A DNA stretch of 5,284 bases from Euryarchaeota archaeon UBA33 (GTDB taxonomy: Archaea; Thermoplasmatota; E2; DHVEG-1). How positions within the stretch are numbered: the stretch's first letter is position 1; each line of letters starts with the position of its first letter. Below, piece by piece: positions 1-5,164 of this stretch. The translations under genes were made by a program, and so were the position numbers. The notes under the pieces are model-generated. The model made no database searches. It was not told where the DNA came from and worked only from the letters and a program-made list of their open reading frames with translations. The DNA is taken from NCBI GenBank assembly GCA_002506745.1, contig DAYE01000034.1, positions 10,034 through 15,317 of the forward strand, read 5' to 3'.

Positions 1-9
1 TATATATAT
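1..9 (+). promoter_or_regulatory. Possible TATA box for the first gene
   Basis: The window opens with an alternating TATATATAT run about 50 bases before the first start codon. An archaeal TATA box there would place transcription start near base 30 and leave a short leader that still contains the ribosome binding site at 45-49. The upstream BRE lies outside the window, so the call rests on composition and spacing only. Confidence 0.4.
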
Positions 10-44
10 CAACCTCCTATCTTATCCTAAGAATCAAATAGAAT

Positions 45-49
45 GGAGG
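45..49 (+). promoter_or_regulatory. Shine-Dalgarno GGAGG of the first gene
   Basis: A perfect GGAGG core lies 4 bases before the ATG at 54 and 7 bases before the ATG at 57. The second spacing is closer to the usual optimum, so translation may begin at the second of the two adjacent methionine codons. The protein would differ by one residue in the signal peptide. Confidence 0.75.
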
Positions 50-53
50 ATAT

Positions 54-485
54 ATGATGAAAAAAATAATGACAGTAAGTCTCTGCCTATTGTTCATAGG
101 CGTATCGGTTGCTGCTGCAGCACCGGTAATAACAAACCAAGTATCACAAACAACACCATTAGACCCGACTGGTACATTTGAAGCAAATATCGGGTATAAA
201 CGACAAGGTCAAAACGCAACAGTGGTTGGAACAATGAATGGGACCTACGAGATGAAAGCACGTGGTGGTCGATTCACTGGTGATTGGTGCACAGAAAACA
301 GAACCGGGACCTTAAGAGGTGGGTTTGCAAGGCACTTCTTGGTCGGAAGAATCACGATTACGGTAAATGAGACCGAAAGAACCGTACCTATTGTTGGTTT
401 TCTGAAGGCACAAGACGGTCAGTTCATCGGCAGATTCATGGCACCGGTTGGCCCAGCTCTCTATTTCTGGGGAGACTACACCTAA
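54..485 (+). CDS. Small secreted beta-rich protein of unknown function
   Basis: This 143-residue protein has a classic signal peptide: lysines at residues 3-4, a hydrophobic core at about 6-18 and an alanine-rich end (19-23) where signal peptidase probably cuts. It is therefore likely exported to the cell surface or medium. The mature part carries four N-glycosylation sequons (N54, N62, N82, N105), dense for about 120 residues and consistent with archaeal surface glycosylation. A glycine-aromatic pattern G-x-[FL]-x-G-x-[FWI] recurs at 72-78 (GRFTGDW), 85-91 (GTLRGGF) and 122-128 (GQFIGRF), with a degenerate copy at 94-100 (HFLVGRI). This suggests short repeated beta strands. The mature chain has one cysteine (C79), so no internal disulfide. 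It ends in an aromatic-rich tail (ALYFWGDYT). I vaguely recognise the style from uncharacterised secreted proteins of Thermoplasmata-like archaea but cannot name a family. It has its own binding site and terminator, so it is probably monocistronic. The exact start (54 or 57) is uncertain. Confidence 0.85.
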   Translation: MMKKIMTVSLCLLFIGVSVAAAAPVITNQVSQTTPLDPTGTFEANIGYKRQGQNATVVGTMNGTYEMKARGGRFTGDWCTENRTGTLRGGFARHFLVGRITITVNETERTVPIVGFLKAQDGQFIGRFMAPVGPALYFWGDYT

Positions 486-493
486 CCCAACCC

Positions 494-510
494 TTTTTTT
501 TCTCTTTTTT
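494..510 (+). terminator. T-rich archaeal transcription terminator
   Basis: Eight T (494-501), then CTC, then six T (505-510) begin 8 bases after the stop codon of the secreted-protein gene. No hairpin precedes the T tract. This matches the intrinsic termination signal of archaeal RNA polymerase, which needs only a coding-strand T run, and it separates this gene from the ABC exporter downstream. Confidence 0.75.
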
Positions 511-536
511 ACCATAGTATTTTGATATAGGAACTC

Positions 537-545
537 TTAAATTTA
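537..545 (+). promoter_or_regulatory. TATA-like box of the zinc-ribbon ABC exporter
   Basis: TTAAATTTA at 537-545 resembles an archaeal TATA box, with its centre about 23 bases before the GTG at 564 and 29 before the GTG at 570. That spacing puts transcription start at or just beside the start codon. No Shine-Dalgarno sequence precedes the GTG, so the transcript is probably leaderless. The sequence before the box (GAACTC) is a poor BRE match, which lowers confidence. Confidence 0.5.
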
Positions 546-563
546 TTCATACGATGTAAAGTA

Positions 564-1442
564 GTGAAGGTGTGCTGTTTCCTGCAAAAACAAGTCAGTT
601 GTCCATCATGTAAAACCATTCTTCTCTGCACAGGAGCTGCGGAGGAAACCGTGAAAGTGACTTGTCCTTCTTGTGGATTGGTTGGGAAGGTGATGTTTGA
701 CCGGCTGTTCGATGCATCAGCAAAGGTTGTTGAGATACATGATCTTACTAAGGCATTTGGAAAGTTCACCGCGGTCGATTCTCTGAATCTTACGATTTTC
801 AAAGGAGAAATCTATGGGCTTTTAGGACCGAATGGCTCTGGGAAAACAACCATCATTAAGATGCTCTGTGGCCTGCTTCGACCAACAGCGGGTTCTGCTA
901 AGATTTTTGGGCATCCGATTCCCTATAAATCCATCATGAACCAGATTGGATACATGCCACAGGACACCGCGATCTATCTCGATAATACAGTACATGAAAA
1001 CCTACTGTTCTTTGGTGGAATTTATGGGATGCCCAAGAACCAGCTTGAAAAGAAAGAACGCGAAATGCTTGCTTTTGTCAATCTTAAGGATTGGCGTGAC
1101 AGCCTTGTCTCCACCCTCAGCGGAGGAATGAAACATCGTTTAAGCTTAGCCTGTTCTTTAATTCATGAACCAACTCTCGTCTTCCTTGATGAGCCGACCG
1201 TTGGTGTTGATCCGGAGTTACGAGCCACCTTCTGGGGTTACTTTGAGTCATTGGCACAAAAAGGAATCACCGTAATCATTACCACTCATTACATGGATGA
1301 GGCAGATCATTGCACCCGCGTCGGTCTGCTCCGACAAGGACATCTTATTGCGGATGGACGCCCTGGTGAGTTGAAAGAAAAAACAAGGACTCGATCGCTT
1401 GAAGAAGCGTTTCTGTTCTTAACTGGGCGGAAACAGTCATGA
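564..1442 (+). CDS. ABC-2 exporter ATPase with N-terminal zinc ribbon
   Basis: This 292-residue cytoplasmic ATPase powers the permease encoded next. Residues 55-292 form a DrrA/NatA/CcmA-type (COG1131) nucleotide-binding domain with every motif intact: Walker A GPNGSGKTT (88-96), Q-loop Q133, signature LSGGM (185-189), Walker B LVFLDEP (205-211), D-loop GVD (214-216) and switch histidine H242. The tail (RSLEEAFLFLTG) is typical of the family. Residues 1-54 are extra. They hold CPSC at 13-16 and CPSCG at 34-38, a four-cysteine zinc ribbon with 17 residues between the pairs. C4, C5 and C22 are further cysteines. The reading frame is closed by a TAG at 528-530, so the only usual starts that keep the ribbon are GTG 564 and GTG 570. 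Neither has a Shine-Dalgarno, and the TATA-like box at 537-545 suggests leaderless translation. The gene overlaps the permease by ATGA. The ATPase call is firm. The transported substrate (drug, lipid, peptide or surface polymer) cannot be told, and the ribbon's role is unknown. Confidence 0.93.
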   Translation: MKVCCFLQKQVSCPSCKTILLCTGAAEETVKVTCPSCGLVGKVMFDRLFDASAKVVEIHDLTKAFGKFTAVDSLNLTIFKGEIYGLLGPNGSGKTTIIKMLCGLLRPTAGSAKIFGHPIPYKSIMNQIGYMPQDTAIYLDNTVHENLLFFGGIYGMPKNQLEKKEREMLAFVNLKDWRDSLVSTLSGGMKHRLSLACSLIHEPTLVFLDEPTVGVDPELRATFWGYFESLAQKGITVIITTHYMDEADHCTRVGLLRQGHLIADGRPGELKEKTRTRSLEEAFLFLTGRKQS

Positions 1443-2611
1443 GACTACGACGGACGTTGGCGTTTTCCCGCCGCGCTCTCCTTCAATTCAGACATGACCG
1501 TCGTACCTTTGCTTTTGTTTTGATTATGCCATTACTGATGATTCTTATCTTTGGTTACACCTTTGGAGGAGATGTGAAAGGGATCACAGTTGAGGTGATG
1601 AATCAGGATGCTGGTCTAACTCCAGGATCCTCTCTTCTGTTGCCTGATGGTCTTTTCTTGGCTAAGGAAGTGACCCAGAACCTCGATGAAAACGTTCTCT
1701 CCTTGCATATAAATACTAACAGTGAGGATGGTCGACAGATTGTTCATGAAGGAAAAGCCTGGGCAATGATAGTTTTTCCTGCGAATTTCACACAAAAATT
1801 TCTTGCATCGATCATGACACCTGATACGATTCCTTCACCGAAGATAGAGATTTACCTCGATGGTTCGAACCCGACCATTGTTGCAGCAATACTCAAAGAA
1901 GTGACAAAATCGGTTCAAACGACACTCAGAGAGCTATCTGCATCCTTGAACATTTCCGAAGTCGACATGCCGATTGCAATCGAACAGATCTATGCATACG
2001 GTGGTGACCAAACCAGATTCATCGATTATTTTGCTCCCGGGGTCATTTCGTTCGCCATTATGATGGTCACAACCATGATCACCATCATTTTATTTGTCAA
2101 TGAACGACGCAATGGAACATTACAACGACTGCTGGTCTCTCCAGCAAGTGAAAGCGAAATCGTCGTAGGTTACGCACTTGCGTTCGCAGTCATTGGGGTC
2201 ATCCAAAGCATTGTGGTTCTTGTAGCGGCTATCTTGTTTTTTGGTATCACAATCGTCGGGAACATCTTCCTTGCCTTGGTTGTGATCCTTCTGCTTGCAT
2301 TCGGACATCAAGGTCTGGGCATCCTTCTTTCTGCAGGGGCAAAAAATGAGTTACAGGCGATCCAGTTCATTCCGCTGATTCTTTTTCCCTCGATTCTTCT
2401 TGCTGGGTTGTTCTGGCCTATTGAATCTATTCCTAGTTACCTTCAACCCCTCTCGTATCTTATTCCGCTTCGGTATGGGATTGACGCAGAACGATCGATC
2501 ATGCTGCGAGGGTGGGGTGTTGGGGAAATATGGGTTGACATCGGTATCCTTGTACTCTTTGCTGTATTGACACTCTCGGCGAGTGTTCTATTATTGAAAA
2601 GAAGAAACTGA
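1439..2611 (+). CDS. ABC-2 type exporter permease
   Basis: The membrane partner of the preceding ATPase is 390 residues long, typical of the long DrrB/YhhJ-like ABC-2 permeases (COG0842). A basic N-terminal segment leads into helix 1 (about 23-41). A large extracellular domain follows (about 45-195), with N-glycosylation sequons N117 and N171. Five more helices lie at about 199-221, 241-262, 265-290, 305-326 and 365-386. The family signature is plain: the cytoplasmic loop NERRNGTLQRLLVSP (221-235) after helix 2, and the re-entrant segment LAGLFWPIESIPSYLQPLSY (321-340) before the last helix. The short C-terminus (KRRN) is basic and cytoplasmic. The start ATG overlaps the ATPase stop (ATGA), so translation is coupled and a two-subunit exporter, probably an A2B2 complex, is expected. 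Substrate unknown. Confidence 0.93.
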   Translation: MRLRRTLAFSRRALLQFRHDRRTFAFVLIMPLLMILIFGYTFGGDVKGITVEVMNQDAGLTPGSSLLLPDGLFLAKEVTQNLDENVLSLHINTNSEDGRQIVHEGKAWAMIVFPANFTQKFLASIMTPDTIPSPKIEIYLDGSNPTIVAAILKEVTKSVQTTLRELSASLNISEVDMPIAIEQIYAYGGDQTRFIDYFAPGVISFAIMMVTTMITIILFVNERRNGTLQRLLVSPASESEIVVGYALAFAVIGVIQSIVVLVAAILFFGITIVGNIFLALVVILLLAFGHQGLGILLSAGAKNELQAIQFIPLILFPSILLAGLFWPIESIPSYLQPLSYLIPLRYGIDAERSIMLRGWGVGEIWVDIGILVLFAVLTLSASVLLLKRRN

Positions 2612-2635
2612 AGCAGGGCAACCGGTGAAGTCATA

Positions 2636-2670
2636 ATATTTCATTTTTGAACGGTTCAATATCGAAATAT
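2636..2670 (+). promoter_or_regulatory. 35-bp palindrome, candidate PadR operator
   Basis: An interrupted palindrome is centred on G2653. The inner arms TTGAAC (2647-2652) and GTTCAA (2654-2659) pair perfectly. The outer arms ATATTTC (2636-2642) and GAAATAT (2664-2670) also pair perfectly about the same centre. Fourteen of 17 position pairs are complementary; the mismatches are at 2643/2663, 2644/2662 and 2646/2660. The right outer arm coincides with the BRE and first bases of the padR TATA box, so a bound dimer would compete with TBP/TFB. PadR proteins are winged-helix dimers that bind palindromes and often repress themselves; that this site is the operator is inference. A hairpin in the 3' end of the upstream transcript is an alternative role. 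Confidence 0.6.
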
Positions 2671-2676
2671 ATATAA
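2663..2676 (+). promoter_or_regulatory. BRE and TATA box of the padR operon
   Basis: CGAAA (2663-2667), a purine-rich BRE-like element, is followed by TATATATAA (2668-2676). The TATA centre lies about 30 bases before the ATG at 2702, so transcription should start within a few bases of the start codon. No Shine-Dalgarno is present in the 25 bases before it, which fits leaderless initiation. This is the best-formed promoter in the window and overlaps the palindrome at 2636-2670. Confidence 0.7.
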
Positions 2677-2701
2677 ATTAAAGATAGTTTACCCCGACAA
2701 C

Positions 2702-3184
2702 ATGCCAAAGACCGTGAACAGTGATTTATTTAAAGGACCACAACAAGAATTATTGAGCATCTACTTACTGCATTCCCTAAAAAAGAAACCAAAATCAGGA
2801 TATGATCTTCTTTCAGAGATAAAGGAAAAAACAGAAGGAACCTGGGTACCCAGTAAAGGAACACTCTATCCTCTTCTAAAACACTTAGAACAAAAAGAAT
2901 TAATCAAAATAAAAATGAAAGACATACGATCAAAAAATATATTTCAAATAACCCCTGAGGGTAAAAAAATGATAATCAAAGCAAAAAAACAAGGAGAGAA
3001 TATGATGAAAAAGGGCATGCGATATGGAAATTTAATCAGCGACATTATAGAAGAAGACAGCGAGACCCATTCAATTATGATGCAAATCCAACACTCTCTC
3101 TTCTTAATATCAAAAGAAAAAAAGAACGAAGTAATAAAAATACTCAGACGTTGTGCGTCTGATTTAAAAAAAGAGGTATGTTAA
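2702..3184 (+). CDS. PadR-family transcriptional regulator
   Basis: This is a 160-residue cytoplasmic DNA-binding protein. The PadR winged-helix hallmark lies at about 14-90: QQELLSIYLLHSL, then SGYDLLSEI (32-40), the recognition-helix region PSKGTLYPLLKHLEQKELI (50-68), and the wing leading to FQITPEGKK (81-89). Residues 98-155 look helical and charged and would be the C-terminal dimerisation segment. Lysine is abundant (28 of 160). The start ATG follows a strong TATA box without a Shine-Dalgarno, so it is probably leaderless. The gene heads an operon and ends one base before the next start. Its role is probably a repressor of itself and the downstream exporter through the palindrome at 2636-2670; the ligand is unknown. 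The gene is more AT-rich than its neighbours: bases 2881-2940 contain only 12 G/C in 60, against 32 in 60 at 4501-4560. This may reflect transfer or the lysine-rich protein. Family call firm; regulon inferred. Confidence 0.93.
   Translation: MPKTVNSDLFKGPQQELLSIYLLHSLKKKPKSGYDLLSEIKEKTEGTWVPSKGTLYPLLKHLEQKELIKIKMKDIRSKNIFQITPEGKKMIIKAKKQGENMMKKGMRYGNLISDIIEEDSETHSIMMQIQHSLFLISKEKKNEVIKILRRCASDLKKEVC
3144..3162 (+). other. Possible RNA hairpin before the surface-protein gene
   Basis: TCAGACG (3144-3150) and CGTCTGA (3156-3162) form a perfect 7-bp stem with a 5-base loop. It sits inside the last codons of padR, 10 bases before the Shine-Dalgarno of the next gene. It could shape mRNA stability or processing at the junction. 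The bases also encode ordinary protein sequence, so it may be chance. Confidence 0.3.
3173..3177 (+). promoter_or_regulatory. Shine-Dalgarno GAGGT of the Ig-like surface-protein gene
   Basis: GAGGT lies 8 bases before the ATG at 3186, inside the last padR codons. It fixes the start of the COG1361 gene. It also shows that downstream genes of this operon use Shine-Dalgarno initiation while the first gene appears leaderless. Confidence 0.7.
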
Positions 3185-3185
3185 C

Positions 3186-4481
3186 ATGAAAAAAATATGG
3201 ACAGCAACCATCATCTCCTTGCTTATCGTTGGGATAGGAGCATCCATTACTCTTCCCCTCGTACAAGCAAATCCAGCAATGATGATACAACAATATCAAG
3301 TATCCCCTGAAATCTTAATGCCAGGTGATACTGCGATATTGACCCTTGAAGTAAGAAACGGAGAAACCGTAGCAACACAGACGACAACATCAGGCTCTGT
3401 GGGAGACACTACAACCACAGTGCATACATTAGGAGCGACTCTCGATGATATTTCGATAATTCCTGCACAATCAGGGGGTAAACAAATACGAGCAACAACA
3501 CATTACGAGGATATCGGTTATCTCGCTGCAGGAGCAACCATCGAGGTGAACTTTAAACTCATCGTCGATGCAAACATCAGCGAAGGATTGTATTTCCCGA
3601 ATGCTAAGATCGATGTCAGCGGTGGTACTGATGTGCAATATCCTTTGCTAATGAAAGTCAGCAATTCAACCGTTGATTTGCTTCAAACAAGCGTTCCTTC
3701 TAAAATATCCAACGGTGGGGCAACCGACATCATTATTACCGCAGTAAACAAAAGAGAAAACGCGGTCAATGAAGTCATTGTCACACCCCACGGAGATAAT
3801 GTTGACTTTGTTCCTTCGAGTTATTTCTTAGGATCACTAGCAGCAAAGACGTCTCAGGATGTAGTTTTTTCGATAAAACCTCTCGAACTCGGAGCACAAA
3901 ATATCGCCTTTGATGTAACCTATAAAAATGGGGATAATCTGCATACGAGTAATTTGCACGTCCCAATTACCGTCATCCAGGCATTGGATGTCGCACCGAT
4001 TATTACGAATTTTCCAATTAGTATAACTAAGGGTGGTTCTTCGCGGATCAGTATTGAGGTTTACAATGCGAAAACAGAAAAAATCACTGGTGTTTTAATC
4101 ACACCAATTTGCGATGCAACCGTGATTCCCTCACAATATTTCATAGGATCGATGGATCCCGATGATGTCTTTTCTGCATCTTTTGATATCTATGCTGATA
4201 CTGTTGATTATGGCACTCAGATCATAGGATTTACCGTGTCCTTCAAACAAGGAAATGAGTATTTTGAGACACCCCAGGTTACCAAATCATTTACTGTTGT
4301 TTCAGGTCCAGGCCAGAGTTATCAATCCTCTGGTAGCTCCACAACAAGTACCTCTGGGTCAAATGGTATACCTCAGGCTTCTGGATTAATGACGTGTCTC
4401 ACACCAGTTATTCTCATCATTGTCGTTATCATTGTTGGCGTACTACTGTATATGCGGTGGAAAAAACGGCGGAAGGCATAA
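3186..4481 (+). CDS. Membrane-anchored COG1361-type Ig-like surface protein
   Basis: This 431-residue protein has an N-terminal signal peptide (KK at 2-3, hydrophobic 8-26, probable cut after VQA at 26-28). It has three beta-rich Ig-like modules at about 38-160, 163-264 and 268-373, a Ser/Thr/Gly linker (374-398), one transmembrane helix (about 404-423) and a basic cytoplasmic tail (RWKKRRKA). It therefore stands outside the cell with its C-terminus inside. Modules 2 and 3 are clear duplicates: VPSSYFLGSL (209-218) matches IPSQYFIGSM (314-323), and GAQNIAFDVTYKNGD (236-250) matches GTQIIGFTVSFKQGN (343-357). Module 1 is more distant and has a Thr-rich insert (61-78). Sequons are at N130 and N160. 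The architecture fits the COG1361 / S-layer-domain or CARDB-like family, often encoded beside MacB-type ABC genes in archaea. The gene overlaps the ATPase gene by one base (TAATG). Inference: it is a dedicated extracellular partner of the transporter, perhaps in the place of a MacA adaptor. An independent cell-wall role is possible. Confidence 0.87.
   Translation: MKKIWTATIISLLIVGIGASITLPLVQANPAMMIQQYQVSPEILMPGDTAILTLEVRNGETVATQTTTSGSVGDTTTTVHTLGATLDDISIIPAQSGGKQIRATTHYEDIGYLAAGATIEVNFKLIVDANISEGLYFPNAKIDVSGGTDVQYPLLMKVSNSTVDLLQTSVPSKISNGGATDIIITAVNKRENAVNEVIVTPHGDNVDFVPSSYFLGSLAAKTSQDVVFSIKPLELGAQNIAFDVTYKNGDNLHTSNLHVPITVIQALDVAPIITNFPISITKGGSSRISIEVYNAKTEKITGVLITPICDATVIPSQYFIGSMDPDDVFSASFDIYADTVDYGTQIIGFTVSFKQGNEYFETPQVTKSFTVVSGPGQSYQSSGSSTTSTSGSNGIPQASGLMTCLTPVILIIVVIIVGVLLYMRWKKRRKA
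4471..4476 (+). promoter_or_regulatory. Weak Shine-Dalgarno (GGAAGG) of the MacB-type ATPase
   Basis: GGAAGG lies 4 bases before the ATG at 4481. The match is imperfect and the spacing short, but the start codon overlaps the preceding stop (TAATG), so terminating ribosomes could reinitiate. Site and overlap together favour 4481 over the in-frame ATG at 4394. Confidence 0.5.
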
Positions 4482-5164
4482 TGAGTAAGGACGTCATCGT
4501 CACACAGAATGTCTCAAAGACCTATGGCAAACCCCCTCTGCAGGTCTTTGCTCTGCGGGAAACAAATCTTCGTATCAAGCAAGGGGACTATATCGCTATT
4601 ATCGGGCCGTCAGGCTCTGGGAAATCAACCTTGATGAATCTCCTGGGATGCCTTGACAAACCATCCTCTGGGAATATCATTATCGACGGCAGCGATGTCT
4701 CTACGTTAAATGAAAACGAACTTGCACGTATTCGTCGAGAAAAAATAGGTTTTATTTTTCAGAAATATAACTTAATTCCCACGTTAAATGCATTGGAGAA
4801 TGTTGAGTTGTCCATGGGGTTTGCTGGAGTTGATTCCCAGACACGGACAAAAAAGGCTAAACAGCTTCTGGAGATGGTTGAACTTTCAAAACGCTTATCA
4901 CATAAACCATCAGAGATGAGCGGTGGTGAACAGCAACGTGTCGCTATTGCTCGAGCACTCGCCAATAATCCTTCGATTATTCTTGCGGATGAACCAACCG
5001 GAAATGTTGACACAAAATCAGGTGACAATATTATGCGAATTCTCGAAGAGGTCAATAAAAGAGGAGAAACTATCATCGTTGTTACGCATAATATGGCGAT
5101 TGCACAACGAGCGAAACGTGTGCTTCGTATTCAGGATGGTGAGGTACGAGAGGAGCATGTTTAG
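4481..5164 (+). CDS. MacB/LolD-type ABC transporter ATPase
   Basis: This 227-residue cytoplasmic ATPase matches the usual length (about 220-235) of the MacB/LolD/FtsE class (COG1136). Its motifs are complete: Walker A GPSGSGKST (42-50), Q-loop FIFQ (91-94, Q94), signature MSGGEQQR (146-153), Walker B SIILADEPTGNVD (165-177) and switch histidine H203. The features FIFQKYNLIP, LLGCLDKPSSG and ADEPTGN(V/L)D are characteristic of the class, in which ATP hydrolysis moves FtsX-fold permeases mechanically rather than carrying substrate through a channel. The frame stays open upstream to an ATG at 4394, but those 29 residues lie inside the surface-protein gene and lack family resemblance. The real start is therefore 4481, sharing one base with the previous stop. 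The next permease starts 8 bases before this gene ends. Class assignment is firm; substrate or process unknown. Confidence 0.94.
   Translation: MSKDVIVTQNVSKTYGKPPLQVFALRETNLRIKQGDYIAIIGPSGSGKSTLMNLLGCLDKPSSGNIIIDGSDVSTLNENELARIRREKIGFIFQKYNLIPTLNALENVELSMGFAGVDSQTRTKKAKQLLEMVELSKRLSHKPSEMSGGEQQRVAIARALANNPSIILADEPTGNVDTKSGDNIMRILEEVNKRGETIIVVTHNMAIAQRAKRVLRIQDGEVREEHV

Noticed and set aside
509..802. Minus-strand open frame of 97 codons over the promoter and zinc ribbon
   Set aside because: Its sequence is a shadow of the zinc-ribbon coding region, with no family features. The plus-strand frame carries intact motifs.
2612..2650. Terminator after the ABC-2 permease
   Set aside because: Only a single run of five T (2644-2648) is present, weaker than the clear tract at 494-510. 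The nearby palindrome could form a hairpin, but its fit to the promoter makes an operator more likely.
4394..4480. Upstream in-frame extension of the MacB-type ATPase to the ATG at 4394
   Set aside because: These codons lie inside the transmembrane and tail region of the surface-protein gene, encode a His/Ser/Tyr-rich stretch with no ABC resemblance, and would give an overlap of 88 bases. The ATG at 4481 gives the normal family N-terminus.
4878..4889. TTGAA-CT-TTCAA inverted repeat resembling the inner arms at 2647-2659
   Set aside because: It lies within conserved ATPase coding sequence, lacks the outer arms and has a different spacer. A short AT-rich repeat of this kind is expected by chance.
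4759..5076. Minus-strand open frame of 105 codons
   Set aside because: It is antisense to the conserved signature and Walker B region of the ATPase, has no recognisable domain, and has no promoter or ribosome site that I can see.
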